Shown here: positions 16,082 through 25,300 of the stretch, piece after piece
How the letters are laid out: every line of letters begins with the position of its first letter
Numbering within the stretch: position 1 is the stretch's first letter
Assembly (NCBI GenBank): GCA_021372615.1
Contig: JAJFUB010000091.1
Location: 1-56,134 of the forward strand
DNA from: a bacterium
Lineage (GTDB): Bacteria > Armatimonadota > Zipacnadia > Zipacnadales > UBA11051
DNA: 56,134 nt
Direction of reading: 5' to 3'
Translations under genes and position numbers: made by a program
Notes under the pieces: generated by a model
The model's database searches: none
Seen by the model: the letters and a program-made list of their open reading frames with translations, nothing else
What the model was told of the DNA's origin: nothing

Positions 16082-16182
16082 GCACCGCCCCCGCCCCAGG
16101 CGATTCTGCGTGCCTGCGGGCCACTGGCGGCGCAGAGCGACGCCGCATCCGATGTGCGGCGCAGTCCTGGGGGCGGGGGGTG
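16082..16182 (+). promoter_or_regulatory. Structured 5' leader upstream of the glycosyltransferase gene
   Basis: GCACCGCCCCCGCCCCAGG (16082-16100) can pair with 16165-16182 in an imperfect stem of about 18 bp. Inside is a perfect 7-bp hairpin, CGCCGCA/TGCGGCG (16141-16147 with 16155-16161). The stem ends 10 nt before the ribosome site at 16193-16200. It could be a cis-regulatory leader or a degenerate mobile hairpin; no known riboswitch was recognised. Confidence 0.35.
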
Positions 16183-16207
16183 CCGTGGTCGTAGGAGGAG
16201 CGCAGCA

Positions 16208-17359
16208 GTGGACACACGAGTACTGATCCTGTCGGCCAGCCTGGGCGAGGGACACCGGCAGGCCTCCGTGGCGATCGAGGATGAGCTGCGCCGGCAGTGC
16301 CCATCCGCCACAGTGCATGTGGCCGACTTCGGCGAGTTCCTCAACCACACGTTCTACTCGCTCATGCGCTTTGGGTACCTGCAGAGCCTGCGCCTGGCGC
16401 CGCGCATCTACGGCGACTTCTACCGGCGCACCATGGCCATCGCCCCGGACTCACGCGTCCAGCGCCGCCTCAACCGCCTCGGCCTGGCTGCCCTGCATGG
16501 CTTCATCGCCGACTACGATCCCGATCTCGTCATCTGCACCTACCCCACACCCGCCGGCGTGCTGTCCCGCCTGCGCGAGCTGGGGGCGACGCGAGTGCCG
16601 GTGGCCACCATCGTGACCGACTACACCGTCCACAGCCAGTGGCTCCACCCGGCCGTGGACATGTACTTCGTCGGGGCCGAGCAGATCCGCGAGGCCGTCA
16701 TCCAGCGGGGCTTCGACCCCGCCCGCATCCACGCCACCGGCATCCCCATCCGCCACCAGTTCGCCGAGCCGCTCGACCGCCGCGCGGCGCGCCAGCAACT
16801 CGGTCTCGACCCGGACCGCCCGGTGCTGCTGATGATGGGCGGGGCCTACGGCGTGCTGCCGCGTCTGGGGAAGATGCCGCGGTTGCTGCGGCGACTGCCG
16901 CCGGAGGTGCAGGTGCTGGTGGTGTGCGGCCGCGATCCGCGCTCGTACCGGCGGTTCCAGCGCGAGGCGCTCGCGTGCGACCTCGGCCGCATGCGCGTCT
17001 TCGGCTTCGTCGAGCCGGTGCATCTGTTCATGGCTGCCTCGGACCTGGTCGTCACCAAGGCCGGCGGCCTCACCACCTCCGAAGCCCTCGCCATGAACCT
17101 GCCCATGCTCATCTTCCGGCCGCTGCCCGGCCAGGAGGAGCAGAACACGCGCTTCCTGACCAGCTCCGGCGCCGCCGTGGTCGCTCACCGCACCACCGAC
17201 CTGCGCTGGGCGCTCTCTGATCTGCTGACCCATCCCGAGCAACTCGAGGTCATGCGCGAGGCCGCCGCCCGTGTCGCCCGGCCCCGGGCGGCCGAGACCA
17301 TCGTGGCCACGATGCTGGGGCACGTGCAGGCCGCACAGACGACCCAGCGCCCGGCGTAA
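16208..17359 (+). CDS. MGDG-synthase / diacylglycerol glucosyltransferase family glycosyltransferase (GT28)
   Basis: A 383-aa membrane-associated glycosyltransferase. The N terminus LILSASLGEGHRQAS matches the SxGxGH-type acceptor loop of MGDG synthase and UgtP. DPDLVICTYPTPAGVLS and VATIVTDYTVHSQWLHP lie in the N-terminal Rossmann domain. The C-terminal donor domain has LMMGGAYGVLP and VTKAGGLTTSEALAMNLPMLI. It probably transfers a hexose to diacylglycerol or another envelope lipid. GTG 16208 is set by AGGAGGAG at 16193-16200. An MFS and a deacetylase gene follow on the same strand. Confidence 0.8.
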   Translation: MDTRVLILSASLGEGHRQASVAIEDELRRQCPSATVHVADFGEFLNHTFYSLMRFGYLQSLRLAPRIYGDFYRRTMAIAPDSRVQRRLNRLGLAALHGFIADYDPDLVICTYPTPAGVLSRLRELGATRVPVATIVTDYTVHSQWLHPAVDMYFVGAEQIREAVIQRGFDPARIHATGIPIRHQFAEPLDRRAARQQLGLDPDRPVLLMMGGAYGVLPRLGKMPRLLRRLPPEVQVLVVCGRDPRSYRRFQREALACDLGRMRVFGFVEPVHLFMAASDLVVTKAGGLTTSEALAMNLPMLIFRPLPGQEEQNTRFLTSSGAAVVAHRTTDLRWALSDLLTHPEQLEVMREAAARVARPRAAETIVATMLGHVQAAQTTQRPA

Positions 17360-17390
17360 CTGTCAGGCGTAGAGATCCCTTGCGATCTCA

Positions 17391-17420
17391 GGGGGTACGC
17401 CCGACACTTCTGTCGGGCTC
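17391..17420. repeat. GTAC-headed hairpin, REP-like
   Basis: GTACGCCCGACA-CTTC-TGTCGGGC. Near-identical hairpins occur inverted at 41920-41949 and 51909-51937. It sits between the glycosyltransferase and MFS genes, and its presence argues against the upstream MFS start at 17380. Confidence 0.6.
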
Positions 17421-17448
17421 CACAGGGCTCGCCGACTCCACAGCAACC

Positions 17449-18684
17449 ATGATCACCCGCATCCCCTACGGCCTCAAAGGCGTCGTCGCAATGGCTCAGC
17501 TCCTCGTGCTGGGGTGCGGCGAGTTCGCGCGCAGCGCACTCTTCCTGGCGGCGCTCCCCGCCGTCCTGCAGCACCGCCTGCACCTCCCCTCTGTCATCAC
17601 GCTCGGCTGGCTGTCCGGCGGCTTGCTGTATGGCTCCGACACGCTCCTGCGCTCGCCCTCGGGCTGGATGGTGGACCGCCTCGGCGCGGCCCGCACCTCG
17701 TGCCTCGCGGCGCTGCTGTTGCTGGCCGGGGTCGCCACCATCGCCTGCTCCCGGGCCCTGGGCGGCCTGGCGGTGGGTGTGATGCTCGTCGGCGCCGGCA
17801 TGGCTCCCGTGTGGACCTCCGTCATGGCCGGCATCACCGGCGTGGCCGGGCCGACCCGTCAGGCCCAGGCGCTCAGCGTCATCTTCATCGCCTGGCTGGT
17901 CGGCGGTGGCCTGGGCACGCTGGGCAGCCTCCTCCTGCTCGACCGGCTGCTGCTGGGCCCCACCTTCGCCATGTTGACCGGGGCGGCGGCGGTCGCGGCG
18001 GGGGCCGGTGCTGTCGCCTGGCTGGGCACACGCCTGCTGCACGAGCGGACGCCCCACCGGGCGGCCCGCCCGCGCGTCGGCGTGCGCACCTATGTCAGAC
18101 GCCTGGGCGCGGCGCTCCTGGCGGCCCGGGCCCTGGTGCCGGGCCTGTTCCTGCAGACCTTCATCCTGGCGATGGTCCTGGCCGTCGTGCAGCGCTATGC
18201 CACGACCGTGCTGCAGTGGACCTCCGGGCAGGTCGTGTGGCTGCTGCTGGGCGGCGGGTCGGTGGCGGTGCTGCTGCTGGTGCCCATCTCGCGGCTGGTG
18301 GACCGCCGTAGCCCGCGCCTCTTCCTCCGCGTGGGGTTCGTCATCGCCGCCGGCCCGCTGGCGGCGCTGGCGTGGGTGCACCGGCCGGTTGAGGGGGCAG
18401 TCGTGGCGGGGCTGCTGGGCGGCTCGTATGCCCTGATTCTGACCTCCTGGAATGCCCTGCTGGCGCGCACCGTGCCGGATGACCGCCGCGGCGGCATGTG
18501 GGGCGTGTTCACCACTCTCGAGGGCCTCGGGGCCGCGTGCGGTCCCCCGATGGCGGGGCTGCTTTGGGAGCGGATCAGTCCGGCCGCGCCCTTCGTCGGC
18601 GGCGCCGTCGCCCTGCTGCTCATCGCGCTCGTGTACAGCCTGTACCCGATAGACAGGCAGCTTGCCCTCCCGCAGGCGGAGTGA
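17449..18684 (+). CDS. Major facilitator superfamily transporter
   Basis: A 411-aa inner-membrane protein with about 12 hydrophobic segments. The region GWLSGGLLYGSDTLLRSPSG followed by WMVDRLGAART corresponds to the MFS loop 2-3 signature (G-x-x-x-D-R-x-G). It may export or flip a glycolipid or other product of the flanking enzymes, judged only from its position between a lipid glycosyltransferase and a deacetylase. ATG 17449 follows the REP-like hairpin; no strong ribosome site is visible. The stop is 1 nt before the next gene. Confidence 0.78.
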   Translation: MITRIPYGLKGVVAMAQLLVLGCGEFARSALFLAALPAVLQHRLHLPSVITLGWLSGGLLYGSDTLLRSPSGWMVDRLGAARTSCLAALLLLAGVATIACSRALGGLAVGVMLVGAGMAPVWTSVMAGITGVAGPTRQAQALSVIFIAWLVGGGLGTLGSLLLLDRLLLGPTFAMLTGAAAVAAGAGAVAWLGTRLLHERTPHRAARPRVGVRTYVRRLGAALLAARALVPGLFLQTFILAMVLAVVQRYATTVLQWTSGQVVWLLLGGGSVAVLLLVPISRLVDRRSPRLFLRVGFVIAAGPLAALAWVHRPVEGAVVAGLLGGSYALILTSWNALLARTVPDDRRGGMWGVFTTLEGLGAACGPPMAGLLWERISPAAPFVGGAVALLLIALVYSLYPIDRQLALPQAE

Positions 18685-18685
18685 C

Positions 18686-19918
18686 ATGCTCGTCGCCCTG
18701 TGCGCTGTCATCCTGATCGTGCTGGTCGTGTGGCTCCTACCGGAGCTGTGGGTGCGGCTGTGCCGGCGCCGCCCGCTGCGTGTCCCTGGTCCCCCACAAG
18801 TGGCGTTGACCTTCGACGACGGCCCCGACCCGCAGACCACCCCCCTGGTGCTCGACGCCTTGGCCGAGCTGGACCTCAAGGCTACCTTCTTCGTCCTCGG
18901 CGAGCGGGCCGCTGCCCATCCGGAGCTGTTGCGCCGCATGGTCACCGAGGGCCACGAGGTGGCGCTCCACGGGCACCAGCACCGCCACCACTGGCTGCGC
19001 CCGACCCCGTGGGTCCGCACCGACATGGCGCGAGCCCGTGCGACGGTCGCCGGGACCCTCGGCTCCCCGCCACACCTGTTCCGCCCGCCGTGGGGCATGG
19101 TCACCGCGTTCACGCTGCGGGCCGTGCGGCGGTCGGGCCTGCGCCTGGCGCTGTACGACGTCGAGAGCGGGGATTGGCTGCGCGACGGCCCGGCAGCGAT
19201 CGAGCGTCGCGTGCTGGCGCGGGTGCGGCCGGGGTCGGTCGTGCTACTGCATGATGCCGCCCGCGAGAGCGCACAGGTGGCGGACATGCTCGCCGCCCTG
19301 CGCGCGGTGGCGCCGCAGTTGCGCGAGCGGGGCTACGGCCTCGCCCGGCTGTCCGACCTGCTGGCGGCGGCCCCTCGGCGCTCGGCGCTGGTGCGAACCT
19401 GGATCGCCTGGGAGCGGCTCTTCGCCCGCCTCAGCGGGGCCCTGGGGATGACCGACAGCATTCACGTGCTGCCCTACACGTACCGCGGACCCGCGCGACT
19501 GCTGGACGGCCGGGAGGTTCTCAAGACGGGGGACCGCTGCCTGGACATCCACTTCCACAACGAACTGCTCCACCAGCTTCCCGGCGAGGCGGCCGAGCGC
19601 TTCGGGGGCCTGATGCGGCACACCATCCCGGACATGGGCAAGATCGCGCGCCTGCTGGTCGAGGACCCTCGCCTGGCCAACGTCCGGGGCCTGACGGCCA
19701 TCACGCTCTTCCACCGCCCCGCCGCGCGTGCGGGCTTCCACTGCGAGCCGCTCGAGCCGCTCTGGCGGCGCCGGTTCTTCACCTGGTACATGCGGCTCAT
19801 CAAACGCGTCTACCAGGGCCCGGCGGCCGCGGGCTCGGGGCACGAGGTGCGGTTCGTCTGGATGACCCGCGAGGAGTTCATCGCCCGGATGTCGCCGGGC
19901 GCCGATCAGGGCCGGTAG
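18686..19918 (+). CDS. Membrane-anchored polysaccharide deacetylase with YkoP-like C-terminal domain
   Basis: A 410-aa protein with one N-terminal membrane segment (residues about 2-20). A NodB domain has LTFDDGPDP (D44, D45) and HGHQH (H95, H99) for metal binding, then LFRPPWGM and SVVLLHDA. From about 235 a second domain (IHVLPYTYRGPARLL, CLDIHFHNELLH, GLTAITLFHR) resembles the Bacillus YkoP family. It probably deacetylates an extracytoplasmic polysaccharide or glycolipid. ATG 18686 is 1 nt from the MFS stop and has GGAG just upstream, so the genes are likely coupled. The last 13 nt overlap the convergent DUF2339 gene. Confidence 0.78.
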   Translation: MLVALCAVILIVLVVWLLPELWVRLCRRRPLRVPGPPQVALTFDDGPDPQTTPLVLDALAELDLKATFFVLGERAAAHPELLRRMVTEGHEVALHGHQHRHHWLRPTPWVRTDMARARATVAGTLGSPPHLFRPPWGMVTAFTLRAVRRSGLRLALYDVESGDWLRDGPAAIERRVLARVRPGSVVLLHDAARESAQVADMLAALRAVAPQLRERGYGLARLSDLLAAAPRRSALVRTWIAWERLFARLSGALGMTDSIHVLPYTYRGPARLLDGREVLKTGDRCLDIHFHNELLHQLPGEAAERFGGLMRHTIPDMGKIARLLVEDPRLANVRGLTAITLFHRPAARAGFHCEPLEPLWRRRFFTWYMRLIKRVYQGPAAAGSGHEVRFVWMTREEFIARMSPGADQGR

Positions 19919-22191
19919 TCGCTGTGGTCCTCGGTCTCCTCCGCCGTCGGGCCGGCCTCGCCCCGCATGAACTCCCGCAGCCGCTCGCCGTACAGATGGT
20001 ACAGATACGACACCCCCAGCAGCAGGCCGCCCAGGCAGACGAAGGACAGCACGCGCCAGATGCCCCCCAGCGCCCGGGCATCCACCAGGAACACCTTCAC
20101 CACGGCGATCCCGAACAGCCATACGCCCATGAGCCGGGTGGCGGCATGGCGCCGCCACATGCCGACAGCGACCAGCCCCGTGGCGTAGACACACCACAGG
20201 ACGCTCACGAGGAAGCCTCGCCCCGCCCCGACGCTCGCCAGCGCGCCGGCCGTCTGGTGGATCTCTGCGGTCAACCCCCACAGACCCATGAAGGCCAGGA
20301 CCGGCGGCACAAGCGCGCGCAACGGCCACGCGCCGGTCAGGTCGTTCACCAGCCGCCGCCGGCCCAGGAGGTGTAGGCTCCCCAGCGACGCCAGCCCCAG
20401 CACGAAGAGCCCGAAGTTGAGCCGGACGAAGGGGACCGGCATCGCCTCGGGCCGGTACAGCCACCAGATCTGCAGCGTCCAGATCGCCAGCACGCCCTGG
20501 GACAACAGTCCCACCCACGCCGCAGCCTTGCCTTCCCTGCCCAGGCCCGCCAGGCTCACGAGCGCCGGGCCACACAGCGCCCACCAGGCGAACAGGAAGC
20601 GTCCGTCCACCTCGGCCCGTATGCACTCCATCGTCGGCAGGGCCAGCGCCAGGATAGCCAGCCAGAACAGCAGGCCTCCGCGCGCCTGGGCGGTCTCCTC
20701 GTCGCGGCCCGCCGGGGGCGCGCAGACGTAGAGCAGGTATGACGCCACCAGCGTCAGCACGACCCCGACGCACGACAGGAAGACCCGGTTGAGAAACGGG
20801 ACGCTGCCGGGAGGCAGACTGTCGCCGTACAGGAACACGATGAGCAGCACCCACACCCCCACGACGACCTGCAGCACGCCCCCGATGGCCCGGACGGCGA
20901 CGCTCCCGAGGGCCAGCCCTGCGCCGATCAGCAGCGCCCCCTCCAGCCCCCAGGCCAGCGGCACCCACAGCCCCTCGAACTGCAGCGGCACGGCCACCGT
21001 CACGAAGGTGGCCCCGAGGCTGAGCCACGACAGGCTCAGCAGGTTGTCCGCCCGGTTGATGCGCCACGCGGCCGTCGTGAGCACGAAGTAGAGCACGGCG
21101 ACTGCCACGGCACTGGCCCCCAGCACCTCGTCATGCTGCTGGGACAGGACCATGGCGACCGTCGGGAAGAAGACCACGGGGTTGGTCAGGATGAGCCCCA
21201 TGTCCAGTTCGTCCGCCCTCGCGCGGCGCCACCAGCCGTACGCTGCCGGCATGAGCGCGAAGACCAGGAACAGCACGGTCATGGGCGTGATGGCGGCCAG
21301 CTCCACCGCCGGATCGTGCAGGTCGCTCAGCCAGCCCCAGATCACCAGCCAGGTGGCGATGAGGCTGAGCAACTGCAGCGCCCGCCACCGCTTGAACAGC
21401 CCCAGCGCCAGCAACCCCGCGTCCAGCACGATGAGATAGCCGAAGAGATTGACCATCGAGGCGTACGCATCGCCCGGTCCGCCATGGCTGCGGACCAGGA
21501 CCGGGGTCAAGAGCCCGCCCAGCGTCGCCAGCACGGCCATGCTCAGCGCATCGGCATACACCGCCACAGCCACACCCAGGGCGGTCACGATCGCCATCAG
21601 CACGAAGGCCGGGAGCTGGTCCAGCAGCGGCGGCCGGTACAGGGCATAGGCCGCGTAGACGCAGACATAGAACAGGGCAATGCCCCCGCCCATCATCGCC
21701 TCGGCCAGCGCTTGCCGGCCCTTAGCGCGGTTCCGCTCGCCCAACGCCAGGAGCACCACGCCGACCAGCACCCCCAGCGCCACCTGCCCCGGCGGCCCGA
21801 TCCAGTGGTTGGCAAAGGCATACTGCAAGAAGAAGGCCGCCGCCACAACGAGCGCCAGCGCCCCGACGCGGCCCAACCACTTCAGTGCGATCTCCGCCTC
21901 AAAGCCCTCGGGCGCCGCGGGCCGCGGCTGTCGAGCCGGCCTCGGGGCGGTCGGCGTTGGCAGTGGTGCAGGCGGCATCACGGACGGCGCGGGTGCGGGC
22001 GGTGGCGGTGGTGCCGGCACAGGCGGAGGGGGCGGTGGCGCGGGTCGCCCTGCGTACCGCAGGCCGAAGGCGGTCTCGATGCGCTCCAGGCGGTCGCGCA
22101 GGGCTGCCAGTTCATCTTCGAGGCGCTGGAGGCGGTCTTCGGGGCCGTGTGCACTTCCGGACGGCGGCATCACTGGAGGATCATGGTCCAT
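19906..22191 (-). CDS. DUF2339 multi-spanning membrane protein
   Basis: A 761-aa integral membrane protein. Residues about 10-45 form a short coiled coil (RLQRLEDELAALRDRLERIE). A Pro/Ala-rich linker of about 60 residues follows, and the rest is some 20 or more hydrophobic helices beginning LKWLGRVGALALVVAAAFFL. This is the DUF2339 layout; the family has no established function. ATG 22191 is chosen because AGGAGG lies 7 nt upstream; the frame extends open to 22245. It overlaps the convergent deacetylase gene by 13 nt. Confidence 0.82.
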   Translation of the reverse strand: MDHDPPVMPPSGSAHGPEDRLQRLEDELAALRDRLERIETAFGLRYAGRPAPPPPPPVPAPPPPPAPAPSVMPPAPLPTPTAPRPARQPRPAAPEGFEAEIALKWLGRVGALALVVAAAFFLQYAFANHWIGPPGQVALGVLVGVVLLALGERNRAKGRQALAEAMMGGGIALFYVCVYAAYALYRPPLLDQLPAFVLMAIVTALGVAVAVYADALSMAVLATLGGLLTPVLVRSHGGPGDAYASMVNLFGYLIVLDAGLLALGLFKRWRALQLLSLIATWLVIWGWLSDLHDPAVELAAITPMTVLFLVFALMPAAYGWWRRARADELDMGLILTNPVVFFPTVAMVLSQQHDEVLGASAVAVAVLYFVLTTAAWRINRADNLLSLSWLSLGATFVTVAVPLQFEGLWVPLAWGLEGALLIGAGLALGSVAVRAIGGVLQVVVGVWVLLIVFLYGDSLPPGSVPFLNRVFLSCVGVVLTLVASYLLYVCAPPAGRDEETAQARGGLLFWLAILALALPTMECIRAEVDGRFLFAWWALCGPALVSLAGLGREGKAAAWVGLLSQGVLAIWTLQIWWLYRPEAMPVPFVRLNFGLFVLGLASLGSLHLLGRRRLVNDLTGAWPLRALVPPVLAFMGLWGLTAEIHQTAGALASVGAGRGFLVSVLWCVYATGLVAVGMWRRHAATRLMGVWLFGIAVVKVFLVDARALGGIWRVLSFVCLGGLLLGVSYLYHLYGERLREFMRGEAGPTAEETEDHSDYRP

Positions 22192-22332
22192 GGCACGACC
22201 TCCTCGTCGGCGTGAAGACCAGTTGTCCCGGCTAGCCTTCGCCATGGGCGGCCCCCCGTCCTGCGCCCGCGCAGGTTGCGCGCCACTGGGGGGCGAAGGA
22301 GCCCCGTACCGACGGCACCCCAGGAGCCTGCC

Positions 22333-25300
22333 ATGCGCACTCGCTGCCTGTACCTGACCCTTCTGCTGGTGGCGGCGTCACTGGCGCACAGTCAAACGAC
22401 GCCCCTGGTGGCCCCCGCCGAGGTGATCGCCGCTCCGCTGGAGATCGAGGAGGGCCAGACGCGGGACTTCACCGTCGCGGCCCCGCACCTGGCGCCTGAC
22501 CAGGCGCCGGTGCTCTTCGTCCGCGCACGGGTCCCGGCCGGGGGCGGCGGCGGCAACTTCATCCTGCGCGTGCTCGTGGACGGCGCCCCTGTGCGCGACA
22601 ACTGGTTCGCGCCCCGGCTGCTGAACAAGCAGCCCAACTTCGATCCCCCCGGCACCCAGTACCACTTCCAGTGGTACCGCGACACCTCATGGGGCAACTT
22701 CAGCTATAGCTGGTTCACCGTCTTTGACGCCAACCCCAAGGGGAACTGGGCCGGGACCGGGCAGGACTACGACTACCTGCTCAGCCTCGACGGCCTCGTG
22801 TCGGGCCAGACGATCAAGCTGACGGTAGAGCACACCTTCCTCGGCCTGGCGGCGGCCATGAAGGCCGACCGGGCGCCGCTGCTGGTCGAGAAGCTCACCG
22901 TCGGGGCCCTGCCCCGCGCCGAACTGGAGCGCCTCCAGCGCGCGGTCCTCGGCGGCCTGGACATCAAGCACGCCCCGGCCGTCGCGCAAGTCCCGGCGGG
23001 CGAGACCGGCGTGCAGGCCTACGAGTTGACCTGGTCCGGCCGCCCCAACCCCGGGCTGCAGGTGACGTTCGACCGGCTGGACGGCTGGACCGTGGACTAC
23101 CGCAGCGCGGGCAGCGTCACGTTGGCGGCCTCGGTGGCCCAGCGACTGTGGCGCCCCTCGGTGGGCAAGCTGACCCTCGGCCAGTCCGACAAGCCCGTGG
23201 CCATCGCGCTGCGCCCGCCGCAGCCAATCCGCCTGGACGGCACGTGCGACTCCGCCAACTGCTGGGTCTATGGCCCCTTGCACTTCATGGACAAGAACTT
23301 CACGCAGATCAATGCCAGCGCCCTGCTGGCCGACGCCCGAGGAGCCGAGACCGTGGTGGATCTCGGCCCGATCCGCATGGGTTACTGGATGCTGCTGCAT
23401 GGCGCGATCCCGGCGCAGCAGCGCGCCCGGTGGCAGCCGCCGCTTTACTTCAAGGCCCTGCAGTTCACCGCCGACAAGACGAAGGCTGACTACACGCTCT
23501 ATCTGGAGGGCCTGCATTTCTACAACGGCAACCGCCACCCCAGGCCTGCCGGCCGCCCCGAGAAGCCGGTCTTCCCTGTCACCGATCGGGGTAACCTGCC
23601 CACCCCGCCCGCCGGCGTGAAGACGGCCGCGGAGCAGACCCCCGCCGGGGCCCGCTTCACCAGCACCGCCCCCACCGGGAAGCTGGTCTACGAGGTGGAC
23701 CTGGGCCAGGGCTGCATGGACGGGATCAGCGCCCGGTGGAATGGCGGTCCGCCGTTCCGGCCCTGCGTCGGGGGCGGGGTGCTGGCGGCGGACACGAAGC
23801 CGCTGGCCGGCAAGCTGGTGTCGAGCAAACTGGCCGGCGGCAAGCTGACCGCCCGGTGGCGCGCCGCCGACGGCCAGCAGTGGAGCACGGACTACGCCCT
23901 CGACGGGCGCAGCCTGATCGTCAACGTGTATGCGACCGGCGGCTGGGCGAGCGGCACGGCCTTTGGCGCCGTCGAGGGCCTGCCGGATGTCAAGGCCGTG
24001 GAGGTGCCGTACCTGAAGTTCAGCCGCTTCGGCGGTATGACCGGCATGGCCGTCGGCGGCGGGCTGCTTGTGTCCGTAGTGCCGGACCTGTACCACTCGG
24101 ACTACTCCAACGTCGAGGGCGTCCTCGCCAAGCCCGACGGGGGTCGCCTGCAGCTCTTCAAGCAGACGGTCTACACGCCGCTGACCAACGGGCAACGCAA
24201 CGACCTGCACGACCGGCTGCTCATCACGGCCTCACCCGAGTTCGCCGACGCACTCCCCAACCACCAGAACCCGCGCTCGCCCAACCTGGAGCGCCTCGCC
24301 CCATACATGTTCATCATGAGCCGCACCATGTTGCTCAACCAGTGGGATACGCTCAAGCGCTACGGGCTGGACCATGTCATCGCCAACGACTTCGCCGGCA
24401 TCTTCGTCAAGTCGTACTCGGAGGGCTTCGGGGTGCGCTGGCGGCCTCACCCGGACTACACCATCCAGCAGGTCCAGGAGGCCCGCGCCAAGATCAAGGG
24501 CCTGGGCTTCATGTTCGGGGCCTACATTGATGTGACCGACCAACCGCCGCTGAACGAGTGGTGGGATGAGGACCGGGTCTCGATCACCGCCACCGGCGAC
24601 CTGGCCGAGGCCTGGCCGGGCAGCTACTGCCCCAAGACCGACCAGATGTGGGTGCTCGCGCGCAAGACCGGGCAGAAGATGAAGGAGCTGTACCCGCCCG
24701 AGTGCGTCTACCTCGATGTCACCACCAATCGCGGCCCGGACGCGGTGGACTTCGAGGCTGGCTACCCGGGAGCGGGCATGGCGCGCGCCATGGTCCTCGG
24801 CGTGGGCGACAGCCTCGTCGAGACCCGCAAGTGGTACGGCTCGACGGTCAGCGAGGGCATCTACCGCTGGATGTACGCCGGCCTGAGCGACATGGACTAC
24901 GCCCAGGTGCGCATGAGCGACGGTCAGCCGCGCCTGCCGCTGGACTTCGACCTGCTCAAGCTGCACCCCTACCAGATCGGCACAATGATGGGCTACGGCC
25001 CGACGTGCTTCCTGACCGACGAGGAGATCAAGACCCTCGGCACCGGCGCCGTACCCGGCCCGCAGGTCTTCTATAAGTATGTCGCCACCAGCCTCGCCTA
25101 CGGCCACATGGCGCTGCTCGGGTATGGCTACCTTCCGCCCATCTCGCGCACCATCCACTACTACGCGCTCATGCAGGGCGTGCAGCAGGAGTACCTGGCC
25201 GACACGGTCGCGGGCATTGCCTACTGGGACGGCGCGAAGTTCCTGCCCACCAGCCAGGCGCTCCAGAGCGACGCTTACCGGCGCGGTCAGGTGCGGGTGA

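Larger units (their letters stand above)
15674..16207. other. 533-bp divergent non-coding region between phoH-like and glycosyltransferase genes
   Basis: It contains a 12-bp palindrome GTGTCCGGACAC (15763-15774), a GGAG-headed paired hairpin (15912-15981), a sigma-70-like promoter (16013-16041) and a structured leader (16082-16182). The plus-strand frame that stays open through it is an antisense shadow of the PhoH gene. Confidence 0.6.

Noticed and set aside
14318-16207. Very long plus-strand open frame running into the glycosyltransferase
   Set aside because: It is antisense to the well-supported PhoH gene and has no recognisable domain until GTG 16208, where a strong ribosome site marks the true start.
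17185-19287. 700-codon minus-strand open frame
   Set aside because: It lies antisense to the glycosyltransferase, MFS and deacetylase genes. Long shadows are common at this GC content and the protein is Arg/Gly/Ala-rich with no domain.
19244-21067. 607-codon minus-strand open frame
   Set aside because: It is an alternative frame of the DUF2339 gene on the left of its coding strand plus antisense of the deacetylase; composition is low complexity.
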